This document shows positions 33,966-46,600 of a DNA stretch of 64,000 bases, one piece after another. The DNA comes from Mycolicibacterium septicum DSM 44393. GTDB taxonomy: Bacteria > Actinomycetota > Actinomycetes > Mycobacteriales > Mycobacteriaceae. Every line of letters starts with the position of its first letter. Positions within the stretch are counted from its first letter, which is position 1. The stretch spans positions 1,001,702 through 1,065,701 of the forward strand of contig NZ_HG322952.1 in the NCBI RefSeq assembly GCF_000455325.1, read 5' to 3'. The notes beneath the pieces are model-generated. The model was not told the DNA's origin and made no database searches. It saw only the letters and a program-made list of their open reading frames with translations. The position numbers and the translations under genes were made by a program.

Positions 33966-34631
33966 ATGAAATCTCTGATGAAAACACTCGCCAGCGGGAC
34001 GCTTGGCATTTTGATCGTTGGACTACTGGTGTTCCTGCCGGCGGGTACCTTCGATTACTGGCAAGGGTGGGTATTTCTGGCGGTGATTGTCATCTCGGGA
34101 TGGGTTGCCGGTGGCTACTTCCTGCGGACGAATCCCGCGGTCCTCGAGCGCCGAATGCCGGCCACTGAGACCCGAAAGCCGCAAAAGGTCCTTGCGACCA
34201 CCCTGTTGCTGTTGTGGGCAGCGATGATGGTGGTCAGCGCGCTCGACCATCGCTTCGGATGGTCCGCGGTTCCGACATCGATCTCTCTGATCGGCAACGT
34301 TCTGGTCGCGGTCGGAGTTGGCGGTCTGACGCTGGTCCTCGCGCAGAACAGCCACGCGGCCGTAACAATCCGCGTCGAGGACGGTCAGGAACTTGTGTCC
34401 ACCGGCTTGTACAAAATGGTTCGGCATCCCATGTACACCAGCGACATATTTCTCTTGGCGGGGATCCCACTTGCGCTCGGTTCCTATTGGGGGCTTCTCT
34501 TCGCCATCCCGTGCCTTTTGGTGCTTGTCTTCCGCATCTACGACGAAGAACGACTACTTCGGGAAGAGCTGGACGGATACCGCGAGTACACACAACAGGT
34601 TCGGTACCGCATGCTTCCGCTCATTTGGTGA
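33966..34631 (+). CDS. ICMT/PEMT-family membrane methyltransferase, copy 1
   Basis: 221 residues, mostly membrane helices (about residues 8-28, 35-55, 75-95, 103-123 and 155-190). The conserved C-terminal signature is present: VRHPMYTSDI, then FRIYDEERLLREELDGYREYTQQVRYRMLP. This is the SAM-dependent isoprenylcysteine carboxyl methyltransferase / phospholipid N-methyltransferase superfamily. It starts 36 bases after gap on the same strand and is convergent with the large NRPS gene, ending 54 bases from it. A paralogue sits beside the second NRPS. Because ICMT enzymes esterify C-terminal carboxylates, methylation of the released peptide is a reasonable guess; the substrate is not shown by the sequence. 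Confidence 0.75.
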   Translation: MKSLMKTLASGTLGILIVGLLVFLPAGTFDYWQGWVFLAVIVISGWVAGGYFLRTNPAVLERRMPATETRKPQKVLATTLLLLWAAMMVVSALDHRFGWSAVPTSISLIGNVLVAVGVGGLTLVLAQNSHAAVTIRVEDGQELVSTGLYKMVRHPMYTSDIFLLAGIPLALGSYWGLLFAIPCLLVLVFRIYDEERLLREELDGYREYTQQVRYRMLPLIW

Positions 34632-34685
34632 CGGACCAGACGTAGCGTTAACTGCCGGCAACCGGTGAGCGATATGGAAGCCCGG

Positions 34686-37600
34686 CTAGGATTCCATACC
34701 TGTGAAGTGTTGATTCACAGCGATTCCCGTGACGCACGGCGGTGCATCGTCACAAGACGCTACGGTCGTACTTTCCAGTAATGACGTGAGTTTCTGTGCG
34801 TATGCGTTCAGCGATTCGGGGATGAACATCTCAAAGTGGGTGCAGTCGACCGGCACTACCGCAATGTCGCCGGAAACATACGGCCGCCAACTGCGCAGCA
34901 GCGACCGGGCAGCACTTCGGTTCCGCAGACGCGCCCACCGCGACACGATCCCGGAATCGGCGGCATCACACCTACGTCGCGCAGCCGAGAACATCACCAC
35001 GTCGCCGTCGAACACATCCGGCTCATGATCGAGCAGCAGCAACTGCCCCGCACTGACACTGCGCGCCATGAACTCCACCAACTGTTTTGCAGGAGGGCTC
35101 GAACCCTGTTGCGCAAGGATGTCGGCCATGCGCGAATAGCTCAGCGGTCCCCAATGCAGCGGGACCCGAGCATCATTGGTCTGCAGGATGTAATCCAGGA
35201 CCCACCCTTCGGCAACCGCTCGAGTGCTTGCGATCTTCCTGGTGATGCTCTTCCAGAATCTGTTCGGATTCAAAAGGCCGTCGAGCAAGACCAGACGCTG
35301 AACCTCACATCCGCGTCGCTGAAGCTCCACAGCGAGAGCATGGGCGACCACCCCACCGAATGACCATCCCAGGATCCGATACGGCCCAACCGGATACAGG
35401 CCCTGCAGCCGGTCTGCGTAGTCCGCCGCCATAGCCTGAATCGACAGCGCTTCGTGCTCACCATCAGACGGGAGTTGATTGATGCCGATGATCGGGCCAT
35501 CCACATACCGGCCCAACGCCCGGTACGACCAACTCAGCCCGAAACCGTCATGGACACAACACAGCGGAACCCCGTCGCCCGGTTTGAGCACTTCGACCGG
35601 GACCACTTCCTGCGAGCTCTCGGTCCGACCCACCTGCGCAGCCAAACCACGCACGGTCGGCGCATCAAACATCACCCGCACCGCCAACTCGGCACCCAAA
35701 CTGGCATTCGCTGCTGCGATCACCCGCATCGCAGACAAGGAATCGCCACCCAGATCGAAAAACGAGTCATCGACCCCGACCCGCTCCACACCCAGGACCT
35801 CTGCATAGATGCCGGCGAGAATCTCCTCAGTAGGCGTGGCCGGAGCATGATATTGCTGCCCATCCGCGTAGACCGGACGCGGCAGGGCCCGACGATCCAA
35901 CTTCCCATTCACCGTCAACGGCAACACATCGACCACCACAATCGCCGCCGGCACCATATACACCGGCAACCGCTGCGAAAGCTGCGCACGCACCGCCCCC
36001 GGATCCACTGCCCCACTGACAGACTCGGTGACATAGCCCACCAGCCGCTTATCCCCCGGCCGGTCTTCACGAGCGATCACTGCCGCCTGATCGACACCCG
36101 CCAGGTCGGAAAGCACAGTTTGGATCTCGCCCAATTCGATGCGATAGCCCCGGATCTTGACCTGCTCATCAGCCCGACCCAGATAATGCAACTGCCCGTC
36201 GGGGCCCCAGCGCACCAGATCGCCGGTCCGGTACATACGTCCACCGGATGCACCGAACGGGCACGCCACGAACCGGGAGCCGGTCAGCCCACCCCGGCGC
36301 AAGTAGCCACTCGCCACACCGGATCCGGCCACGTACAACTCGCCGACCACTCCAGCAGGGACCGGGCGCAACCATTGATCCAGGACAAAGAACGCCGCGC
36401 CCGGCACCGGCACACCAATCGGCACAGCATCCGCCCCGGCCATCAGCGGCGCACTGAACGATGTGTACCACGTTTCCGTCGGGCCGTAACCGTTGAGCAT
36501 CAACCGATCCGGCGCCCACCGCTCCACCAGCTCGGTCGGGCAGGCTTCCCCAGCCACCACCAACGCCATCGACTCCAGACCGTCCGACGACAGCGCCGCC
36601 GCGGCAGACGGCGTCTGATTCAACACACTTACCTGCTCGGTAATCAGCAACGCGTGCAACGCATCCGGCGAACCCGCCACCAGATCAGGCACAACCACCA
36701 GCCGCCCACCACTGAGGAGCGCACCAAAAATCTCCCACACCGACACATCAAATGCATACGAATGCCACTGCGACCACACGCCTGAACGCGGCAGCCCGAC
36801 GTCCAGAGAGCCGAGTAACTGGGTGATGTTGCCATGTGGCACCGCCACCCCCTTCGGTACCCCGGTGGTGCCCGAGGTGTAGATGACGTAGGCGATCTCG
36901 TCGCCCGCCAGCGCCGGCAATGCGGTGCTCGGTTGGTCATTTATCCGCAGATCCTGCACATCGATGACGTCTACACCGCAGACACGCAGACGTGCACTCA
37001 GAGCACCGGCGCTCAGTGCGGCCACTGGCTTGGCATCGCCGACGACGACCGCGATCCGGGCATCAGGATGGGCGGGATCGATCGGCATGTACGCCGCCCC
37101 GGTCTTGAGCACCGCCAGAATCGACACGATCGCCTCAGCCGAACGGTTGAGGAACAGCGTCACGCATTCACCCGGACCGGCACCGTGACCGACCAGCAGA
37201 TGCGCCAATCGATTCGAGGCCTCATCCAACTCCCGATACGACCACGAACGGCCGTCGAAGGTCATGGCCGCTGCATCCGGGGTGCGAGCCACCTGCCGCG
37301 CGAACACCTCGGGAATCGACGCCGTCACGCCCGCGGGCGCGGTCAGTGTCGCACGGTTGCCGACCTCATCGAGACAGGCATGCTCGGCAACGTCCAACAC
37401 ATCGATCGACGACACCCGCCGGGTCGAATCCGCCATCATCGCCACGAGCACCCGCTGCAACCGCGCGATCAGCGCCTCGATGGTGCTCGGGTCGAATACG
37501 TCGGTACGGAACTCGACCGACCCGCCGATCCCGGCAGGCTCACCGGCCTCGGTCCAACGATCCTCCAGAGCGAAGGTCAAGTCCATCCGGGCGGTATGGG

Positions 37601-40600
37601 TTTCTGCCGCCAGCGGGTTGACCCGAACATCGCCCATTGTCGATGCCACAGCGGAATCATCGCTGTTCTTCGACCAGGGCAGGTTCTGCCACGTCAACAG
37701 CACCTGCACCAGCGGATGATGGGTCAGGCTCCGACTCGGGTTGATCCGGTCGACCAGTACCTCGAACGGCACATCCTGATGCTCAAACGCCCCCAGGCTA
37801 CGCTGGCGCACCTGCTCCAACAACGCGGCGACCGTGGGGTCTCCAGAAAGATCGGTACGCAACACCACGGTGTTGACGAAGAACCCCACCAGATCGTCTA
37901 GAGCCGGATCATTACGCCCGGCGATCGCAAAGCCGACTGCCACATCGGAACTGGAGCTCAACTTCAACAACATCACCGCCAGGGCTGCCTGCATCACCAT
38001 GAAGCCGGTGGCGTTGTGCTCGCGGGCCACCCGGGCGATCTGCTGCTGTAATTCCGGTGGCCAATCCACCGCGACGCTTGCCCCTTGGTAGTTGGCCACC
38101 GGCGGATACGGCCGATCCGTGGGCAGCTCCAACCGCTCGGGTAATCCGGCCAACTCCTTTTCCCAGTACGCCACCTGTTCGGCGATCACACTGTCGGCAT
38201 CAGACTCATCTCCCAGCCAATCCCGTTGCCACAACGCATAATCGGCGTACTGCACGGGCAGCGGCGACCATTCCGGGGGGCGTCCGACGCACCGGGCGGT
38301 GTAAGCCACCCCCAAGTCAGTCACCAATGGAGCTATCGACCAACCGTCGGCCGCGATATGGTGCACCACCACGACCAGCACATGCTCACCCTCGGCGACA
38401 CGGTAAAGACGCGCCAGCAGGGGAATCTCAGCAGCTAGATCGAAACAATGCCGCACCGCCTCGCCGACGGCCTCCTCCAGTCGTTCGCCCGGCCAACCAC
38501 TGGCATCGATGACCTGCCACCCGAAATCAGCGCGCTCCGGCTCCAGGATCACCTGCCGGGGCGCCCCCTCTGACACGGCGAACAGCGTGCGCAGGCTCTC
38601 GTGACGGCCCACCACATCCGCCAGCGCCGAACCCATCGCCGCAACATCCAACGGGCCGCTGATCCGATACGCCGTCGGCATGTTGTAGATCGGTGACGGG
38701 CCCTGCAACTGCTCCAAGAACCACAACCGTTGTTGGGCGTACGACAACGGCAACACCGGAGGCCGCTGTTGAACCGTCAATGACACACCTGGCCGTTCGT
38801 CGGCATGCAGGCAGATCCAGTCGGCCAACCCGGCCACGGTGGATACGTCGAACAACACTCGAATCGGTATCGTGACGCCGAGTTCAGTCCGGATGCGGGC
38901 GAGCAGCCGTGTCGCCGACAGCGAATGCCCGCCCAAATCGAAGAAGGAGTCATCAATGCCGACCCGGGTGCCTCCGAGTATGTCGCTGAACAGTGCTGCC
39001 AGCGCCCGTTCACGTTGAGTTTGCGGCGCCCGATATGCCACCGCGCTGTGGAACTCCGGCGCCGGCAAAGCGCGCTTGTCCAACTTGCCGTTGACAGTCA
39101 GCGGCAACGTATCCAGCACCGTGATCGACGCGGGCACCATGTACTCGGGCAGTCTTTCGGTCAGATAGGCGCGCAGTTCAGTCACGCGTTCGATTGCCGC
39201 CGGATCGTTGACGTACCCGGCGACGGAGCCGACCTGGGTGGCCGGCAGGTAGAGATCCGACAGCGCCGTCGGTGCATCAGCGGCGCGCGTGAAGATGATG
39301 TCCACCAGACCGACCGTGGGCGACCAGGTCACGGACGTGAGGTATCCCAGTTCGTCCCCCAACTGATGACACTGGTAAGGCAGCACCGCATCCGTCGGGC
39401 ATGCTTCGCCACGCAATTCATCGACTGGCAGCCCGTCCCTGGCCTGGTCCAGCGCTTGGGCCAGATGCACGTCCGGCAACATGCCGGCGTGCGGCACCCC
39501 GGTTACCCGTAACTCCGGCAGCTGCTGGGATCGCAGATGCGCGCCCAACGCGGCCAGGCTTCCGAACCGCTGCCATGACTCCGTAGGCAACTGCGCCACC
39601 GAACGCACCGGCACCGGTGCCTTTCGCAGGATCACGTCATAGCGGTAGGTGCTGAGTTCGTTCACCGCGCGCAATTGCTTGAGCTCCATTTGGACCGCAC
39701 CGATATCAGCGAGCTGCTGCGGCAACTCGGTGAAGAACTCCGGCGCCAGCAGGAGTTCTTGCTCGGCAACCATTTCCCGGCGCACCCGCTCGCGCAGCAA
39801 CCCTGCCGTGTCCCCACCAGCGGACGGATCGGCGCACACGATCCCGGTGGTGAACGTCCGCAGCAGCGACAGGTTGCGCACATCACCGAGGAACACCGCC
39901 CCGCCCGGCGCCAACAGCTTCGTCACCACTGCCAGCACATCCATCAGATAGCCAGCACTAGGGAAGTACTGGATCACCGAGTTGAGCACAACGACATCGA
40001 AGTGCCCTTCCGGCAACTCATCTGGAACATCAGCCGGCTGAACCCGAAGCTGAACTCGATCTCGCCACGACTGCCATGCCACGGCCGCCCGCAGCTTCTG
40101 AATCGTCGGCGCGGACAAGTCGGTGCCCCAGTACTCCATGCATTCAGGGGCGATCTGCGAAAGCAGAAGCCCTGATCCCACACCGATCTCCAGAACCCGT
40201 TGTGGGCGAAGGGCCATGATCCGGTCTACCGTGGCCGACCGCCATTCCTGCATCTGATCCAGCGGAATAGGCTCACCCGTGTAGCTGCTGATCCAGCCTC
40301 CGAAATCCTCTCCCAGCTCCACGGGTCCATCGACCTCGGGCACCGGCTCCGAATAGACGCCGCCCCACACACCCCGCCACTGCTCCACGAGCCGTGCCTC
40401 GCGGGCGGGCTCTCGGACGAGCATCATCTCGGGATCCAGCACGACGTAGCCACTCAACAGCTTCTCGCTGATGTCGTCTGTCTGCCCCGCGGCCGAGGCG
40501 GGTTTCTGAGCAACCACCACCGCCTGCGCTACCCGTGGATGGCCTGCCAGTGCCGCCTGGATCTCACCGAGTTCGATGCGGTAGCCGCGGATCTTGACCT

Positions 40601-43600
40601 GCTCATCAGCACGTCCTTCGTACAGCAGCTGACCGTCCGTACCCCAGCGCACCAGATCGCCGGTGCGGTACATACGGCTTCCCACGCCGCCGAACGGGCA
40701 CGCCATGAACCGGGACGCGGTCAAACCTGGTCTCCGCCAATACCCAACTCCCACACCGCGGCCCGCCACATACAGTTCACCGACCACGCCCGTCGGCACC
40801 GGCCGGAGCCATCGATCCAGCACGAACAACGCCGTGCCCGGCATCGGATAGCCAATCGGAACGACGACCGACCCGCCCTCACTCGCTACCTGCAACGGCG
40901 CACTGATCGCCACCCACATCGTGGTCTCGGTCGGGCCGTATTGATTGATCATCGCCCGGCCGGGGGCCCAACGCTCCACTACTTCAGCCGGACAAGCCTC
41001 GCCTCCCACCAGCAAGGCCACCGAACCCAAACCCTCGGGAGACAACGCTCCCACCGCGGACGGCGTCTGGCCCAGCACATCGACTTTCTCGTCGACCAGT
41101 AGGGCATGGAAGTCCGTCGGGGACAGTGCCACCGACTCGGGCACCACGACGAGCCGGCCGCCATGAAGGAGGACCATGAAGATCTCCCAGCCCGAGATGT
41201 CGAAGCTGTAGGAGTGCCACTGCGTCCAGGCCGTCCCTGGTGCGGTCAGGCTCGGATCCAGCGAATCGAGCAACTGGGTTACGTTGTGGTGCGCGATAGC
41301 AACGCCTTTCGGCGTCCCTGTTGTCCCCGATGTGTAGATGATGTAGGCAACGTCGTCGGCGCCGGGCGCGGGCAACTCAGCGCACTCGAAAGACTCGACG
41401 GCTGGATCGTCGGCGTCGATGACCAACAACTCATGGCCGTCCAACCGATCAGCCAACGCGGCCGTGGTGACCGCGGCGATCGGAGTGGCGTCCTCGAGCA
41501 TGAATTCGACCCGCGAGTCGGGATGGACCGGGTCGATCGGCAGATAGGCTGCGCCGGTCTTCAACACCGCCATGATCGACACGATCGCCTCGGCGCAGCG
41601 GTTGAAGAGCAGGGCCACACATTCTCCTGGGCCCGCACCGTGGCTGATCAGCAAGCGCGCCAATCGATTCGATGCCTCGTTCAACTCCTGGTAGGACATC
41701 GAGCGGCCGTCGAAGCGGACCGCCACCGCGTCGGGGTCGCGTGCGACCTGCTCAGCGAAGATCACCGGGATCGACGCCGGTGTCGCCGCCTCCGACAGCA
41801 CCTTCCGGTTGCCGATCTCATCCAGTTCGATGCGCTCGGCGGCGTCCAACACATCCAGGGACGACAACAAGCCGCCCGGGGCGGCGACCATCGCCTGCAA
41901 AACCCGCTCGAATCGCTGGATCAGCGCCTCGATTGTGGCTGTGTCGTATACATCGGTGCGGAACTCCACAGTCCCGTAGATCCCGTCCGGCTCACCGTCT
42001 TCGGTCCAACGTTCCCGCAGGAAGAACGCCAAATCCATCCGGGCGGTGTGGGTCTCGGCGGCCAACGGCGTGGCCCGCAGATCGCCCATGGCCGACTCTG
42101 TCGCGGGGGCACCGCCGTTCTGTCCGGCAAAGTTCTGCCAGGCGAACATCACCTGGATCAGCGGGTGATGGGTGAGGCTGCGAGCCGGGTTGAGCCGATC
42201 CACCAATACCTCGAACGGCACATCCTGGTGCTCAAAGGCGCTGAGGCTGCGCTGGCGCACCTGCTCCAACAACTCGGCGACGGTCGGATCGCCAGCCAGG
42301 TCGACCCGCAACACCAAGGTGTTGACGAAGAACCCGACCAAATCTTCCAGCGCCGGATCATTGCGTCCGGCAATCGGAAACCCCACCGCCACATCGGGAC
42401 TGGCACTCAGATTCGACAACAGGACCGACAGTCCGGCCTGCATGACCATGAAACTGGTCGCATTGTGCTCGCGAGCCACCCGTGTCACCAGCTGCTGCAG
42501 ATGTGCCGGCCAGTCCACCGCCACACTGGCGCCACGGTAGTCGGCCACCACCGGATATGGCCGGTCGGTGGGCAACGCCAACCTCTCCGGCATGCCCGCC
42601 AATGCGTTCTCCCAGTACGCCACCTGCGAAGATATCCGACTGTCCGCATCGGCCAGATCACCCAGATACTCACGCTGCCACAGCGTGTAATCCACATATT
42701 GCACCGGCAGCGGCGCCCAATCCGGCGCCCGTCCCGCACACCGGCTCGCATACGCGACTCCCAGGTCACGCACCAGCGGACCGACCGACGAGCCGTCTCC
42801 GGCGATATGGTGCACCACCGCGACGAACACATGGTCGTCCTTCGCAACGCGGAAAAGCCATGCACGCACCGGTATTTCGGTTTCGAGGTCGAAGTTGTAA
42901 CACACCGCCGCGCCGATGGCCTCCGTCAGCCGGTCAGGTGACCAGCCACCGGCGTCAACGACCTGCCACCCGAAATCGGCTTGGTCGGCGGAGACGACGA
43001 TCTGCCGGGGCAGACCGTCACGCGCGGCGAACACAGTACGCAGCGATTCGTGGCGGCCGACCACATCGGCCAGCGCCGCGCCCAACGCCTCTACATCCAG
43101 GCTTCCGCCGATCCGGAACGCGGTCGGCATGTTGTAGGTCGCAGCCTCGCCCTCGAACTGGCTGAGGAACCACAACCGTTGCTGCGCATACGACAACGGC
43201 AACACAGAAGGCCGCTCGACCCTCGCCAATGGCGGCAATCCGGCTGTACCGTCGCCGATACGCCCCGCCAGCTGCGCGACCGTGGACGCGTCGAACAGGG
43301 CTCGCACTGCGACTCCGACGTCCAGAGCGCTGTTGATCGCGGCGATCACCTTCATAGCTGAGAGAGAATCCCCACCGAGATCGAAGAATGAGTCATCGGC
43401 TCCAACCCGTTCCAACCCGAGCACCTGGGCGTAGATGCCGGCCAGTATCTCCTCGGTGGGGGTGGCGGGGGCCCGGTATCGATCGACGTCCGAGTACTCC
43501 GGGGCCGGCAGCGCCCGCCGGTCCAGCTTGCCGTTGACCGTCAACGGCAGCGCATCGATGACCACAATCGCCGCCGGCACCATATAGGCGGGCAGCCGCT

Positions 43601-46600
43601 CACCCAGCGCGGAGCGAACCCGGACCGGATCCACTACCCCGGCCTCCAACTCGGTGACATAACCGACCAGGCGCTTGTCGCCGGGCCGATCCTCGCGGGC
43701 AACCACTACCGCCTGTCCGACCCCGTCGATATCGGCCAGCGCCGATATGATTTCGCCGAGTTCGATGCGGTACCCGCGGATCTTGACCTGCTCATCCGCA
43801 CGCCCCAGATACCGCAACTGCCCGTCAACACCCCACGACACCAGATCGCCGGTGCGATACATCCGTGTCCCAGGCGCCCCGGCTCCACCGAACGGGCACG
43901 CCACAAACCTGGACGCGGACAGCCCCGCCCGGCGCACGTACCCCATCCCGACTCCCCGGCCGGCCACATACAACTCACCGACCACGCCCACAGGCACCGG
44001 GCGTAGCCACTGGTCCAAGACGAACAAGGCCGCCCCGGGTACCGGCGCACCGATCGGCACCGTACCCGAACCGGGGACGAGCGGGGCGCTGATCGTGGCG
44101 TACACCGTCGCCTCGGTCGGACCGTAGGCGTTGATCATCACCCGGTCCTGCGCCCACCTGTCCACCACGTCAGCCGGGCAGGCCTCACCCGCCACCACCA
44201 GCGCCGTCGACTCCAAACCCTCAGCCGACAGCATCCCCACCGCCGACGGGGTCTGACTCAACACCGTTACCCGCTCGCTGACGAGAAGGGCATGCAGATC
44301 CTGCGGCGAGTGTGCCACCGACTCGGGGACCACCACCAACCGACCACCATGGAGCAACGCACCGAAGATGTCCCATACCGAGACGTCGAAGACCAAGGAG
44401 TGCCATTGCGTCCACACCTGTTGCGACGTCACCAAAGCCGGAGGCATTGTCTCCAGAAGCTGGGTCACGTTGCCGTGGGTGATCGCCACTCCCTTCGGGA
44501 CACCCGTGGTGCCCGAGGTGTACATGATGTAGGCGATATCGTCCGGTCCCGGCGCCGCCGGCTGGGCGGTGACCGGGTACGTGTCGACACGGGGGTCGTT
44601 GACGTCGATGACGACCAGCCCCGCCCCTTCGAGTCGCTGTGCCAGCTCGGCCGTCGTCAGGGCGGTCACCGGCGCGGCGTCGGAGATCATGAACTGCACC
44701 CGCGCATCCGGAACCGCCGGTTCGATCGGCAGATAGGCCGCCCCGGTCTTGAGCACCGCCAGGATCGACACCACCGCTTCAGCGCATCGATCGAAGAACA
44801 GCACCACACATCGACCCGGACCCGCACCGTGGGAAACCAGGAAGTGCGACAACCGGTTCGAGGCTTCGTCCAGTTCGCGATAGGTCATCGCACGGCCGTC
44901 ACACGTCAGTGCCAACGCATTTGGCACCCGAGCCACCTGCTCGGCGAACGACGCCGGAATCGACACCGCGGCCACAGGCTCGGTCAACACTGCCCGGTTG
45001 CCGAGTAACTCCAGACGGACTTGGTCGGGCGCATCAAGTAGATCCACCGAGGACAACCGCCGGGTCGAGTCAGAGGTCATCGCCACCAGCACCCGCTGCC
45101 ACCGCTCGATCAGCGTTTCGATACTGGCGGCGTCGTACACGTCGGTGCGGAACTCCACAGATCCGCCGATCCCATCGGGCTGACCTTCTTCGGTGAAACG
45201 CTCTGACAGAGAGAACGTCAAATCCATTCTGGCGGTGTGGGTTTCCGCTGTGAGGGGCGTGGCCTGCACGTCACCCAACGCTGCTCCCGTGGCGGACCCA
45301 CCGGCAAAGTTCTGCCAGGCCAACAACACCTGGACCAGGGGGTGATGGGTCAGGGTGCGCACGGGGTTGAGCCGTTCGACCAGAACCTCGAACGGCACAT
45401 CCTGATTGTCGTAGGCGGCCAGGCTGCGCTGGCGCACCTGGGCCAACAGGTCAGCGACGGTGAGTTCGCCGCCCGCATCGACCCGAAGCACCAAGGTGTT
45501 GACGAAGCAGCCCACCAACGCATCCAGAGCTGGATCACTACGACCGGCGGTCGCGATCCCCATCGCCACATCGGGACTGGCGCTGGTCTTGGCCAACAGC
45601 ACCGCCAGTGCGGCTTGGACCACCATGAAACTGGTCGCGTTGTGCTCACGCGCCAGCTGAGCGACCCGCTGCTGAAGTTCTGCAGGCCAATCCACCGCCA
45701 CGCTGGCTCCCCGAAAATCAGCGACGCGCGGATAGGGTCGGTCGGTGGGCAGGTCCAACCGCTCTGGCAGGCCCGCCAACATATTTCGCCAGTACGCGAC
45801 CTGCCCGCCAATACGACTGTCAGGGTCGGCCAGATCACCCAGATGCTCACGTTGCCACAATGTGTAATCCACGTACTGCACCGGTAACGGCGACCACTTC
45901 GGAACTTCGCCAGCTGATCTGCTCGCATAGGCCGCGCCGAGATCTGCCAGCAATGGTGCGACCGACGAACCGTCCCCGGCGATATGGTGCAGCACCCCGA
46001 CCAGCACATACTCGTCCTGATCCACGCGGAAAAGTGTTGCGCTCAGCGGACTCTCGACCGAGAGATCGAATCTGTGACCGGTCGCCCCCTCGACAGCCTC
46101 CCGTAGGCCTTCTGCCGACCAGCCGCCGGCATCTACGACCTGCCATCCGAAAACTACCTGCTCGGCAGGCAGAACCAACTGCTCCGGGACACCACCAACC
46201 GCGCGAAACACCGTACGCAACGACTCATGGCGGTCCACCACATCGGCCAACGCCTGACCCAGTGCGTCGACGTCCAAGTGGCCACTGAGCCGCAACGCCA
46301 CCGCCATGTTGTAGGTCGGCGAGGGGCCTTCCAGCTGATCGAGGAACCACAACCGCTGCTGGGCATACGACAGCGGGATCACCAGCGGCCGCTGGCGAGC
46401 CACCAACGGCGCCCGCCCACCGGTACCGGCATTCACACCTCTCGCCAACCCGGCCACCGTCGGTGTCTCGAACACCGAACGAACCGCGAGATCAGCATCA
46501 AGACAAGTGTTGATCGCATTGACCAACCGAGTTGCGGACAGAGAATCTCCGCCCAGATCGAAGAAGGAGTCGTCGACGCCGACCCGTTCGAGGCCGAGCA

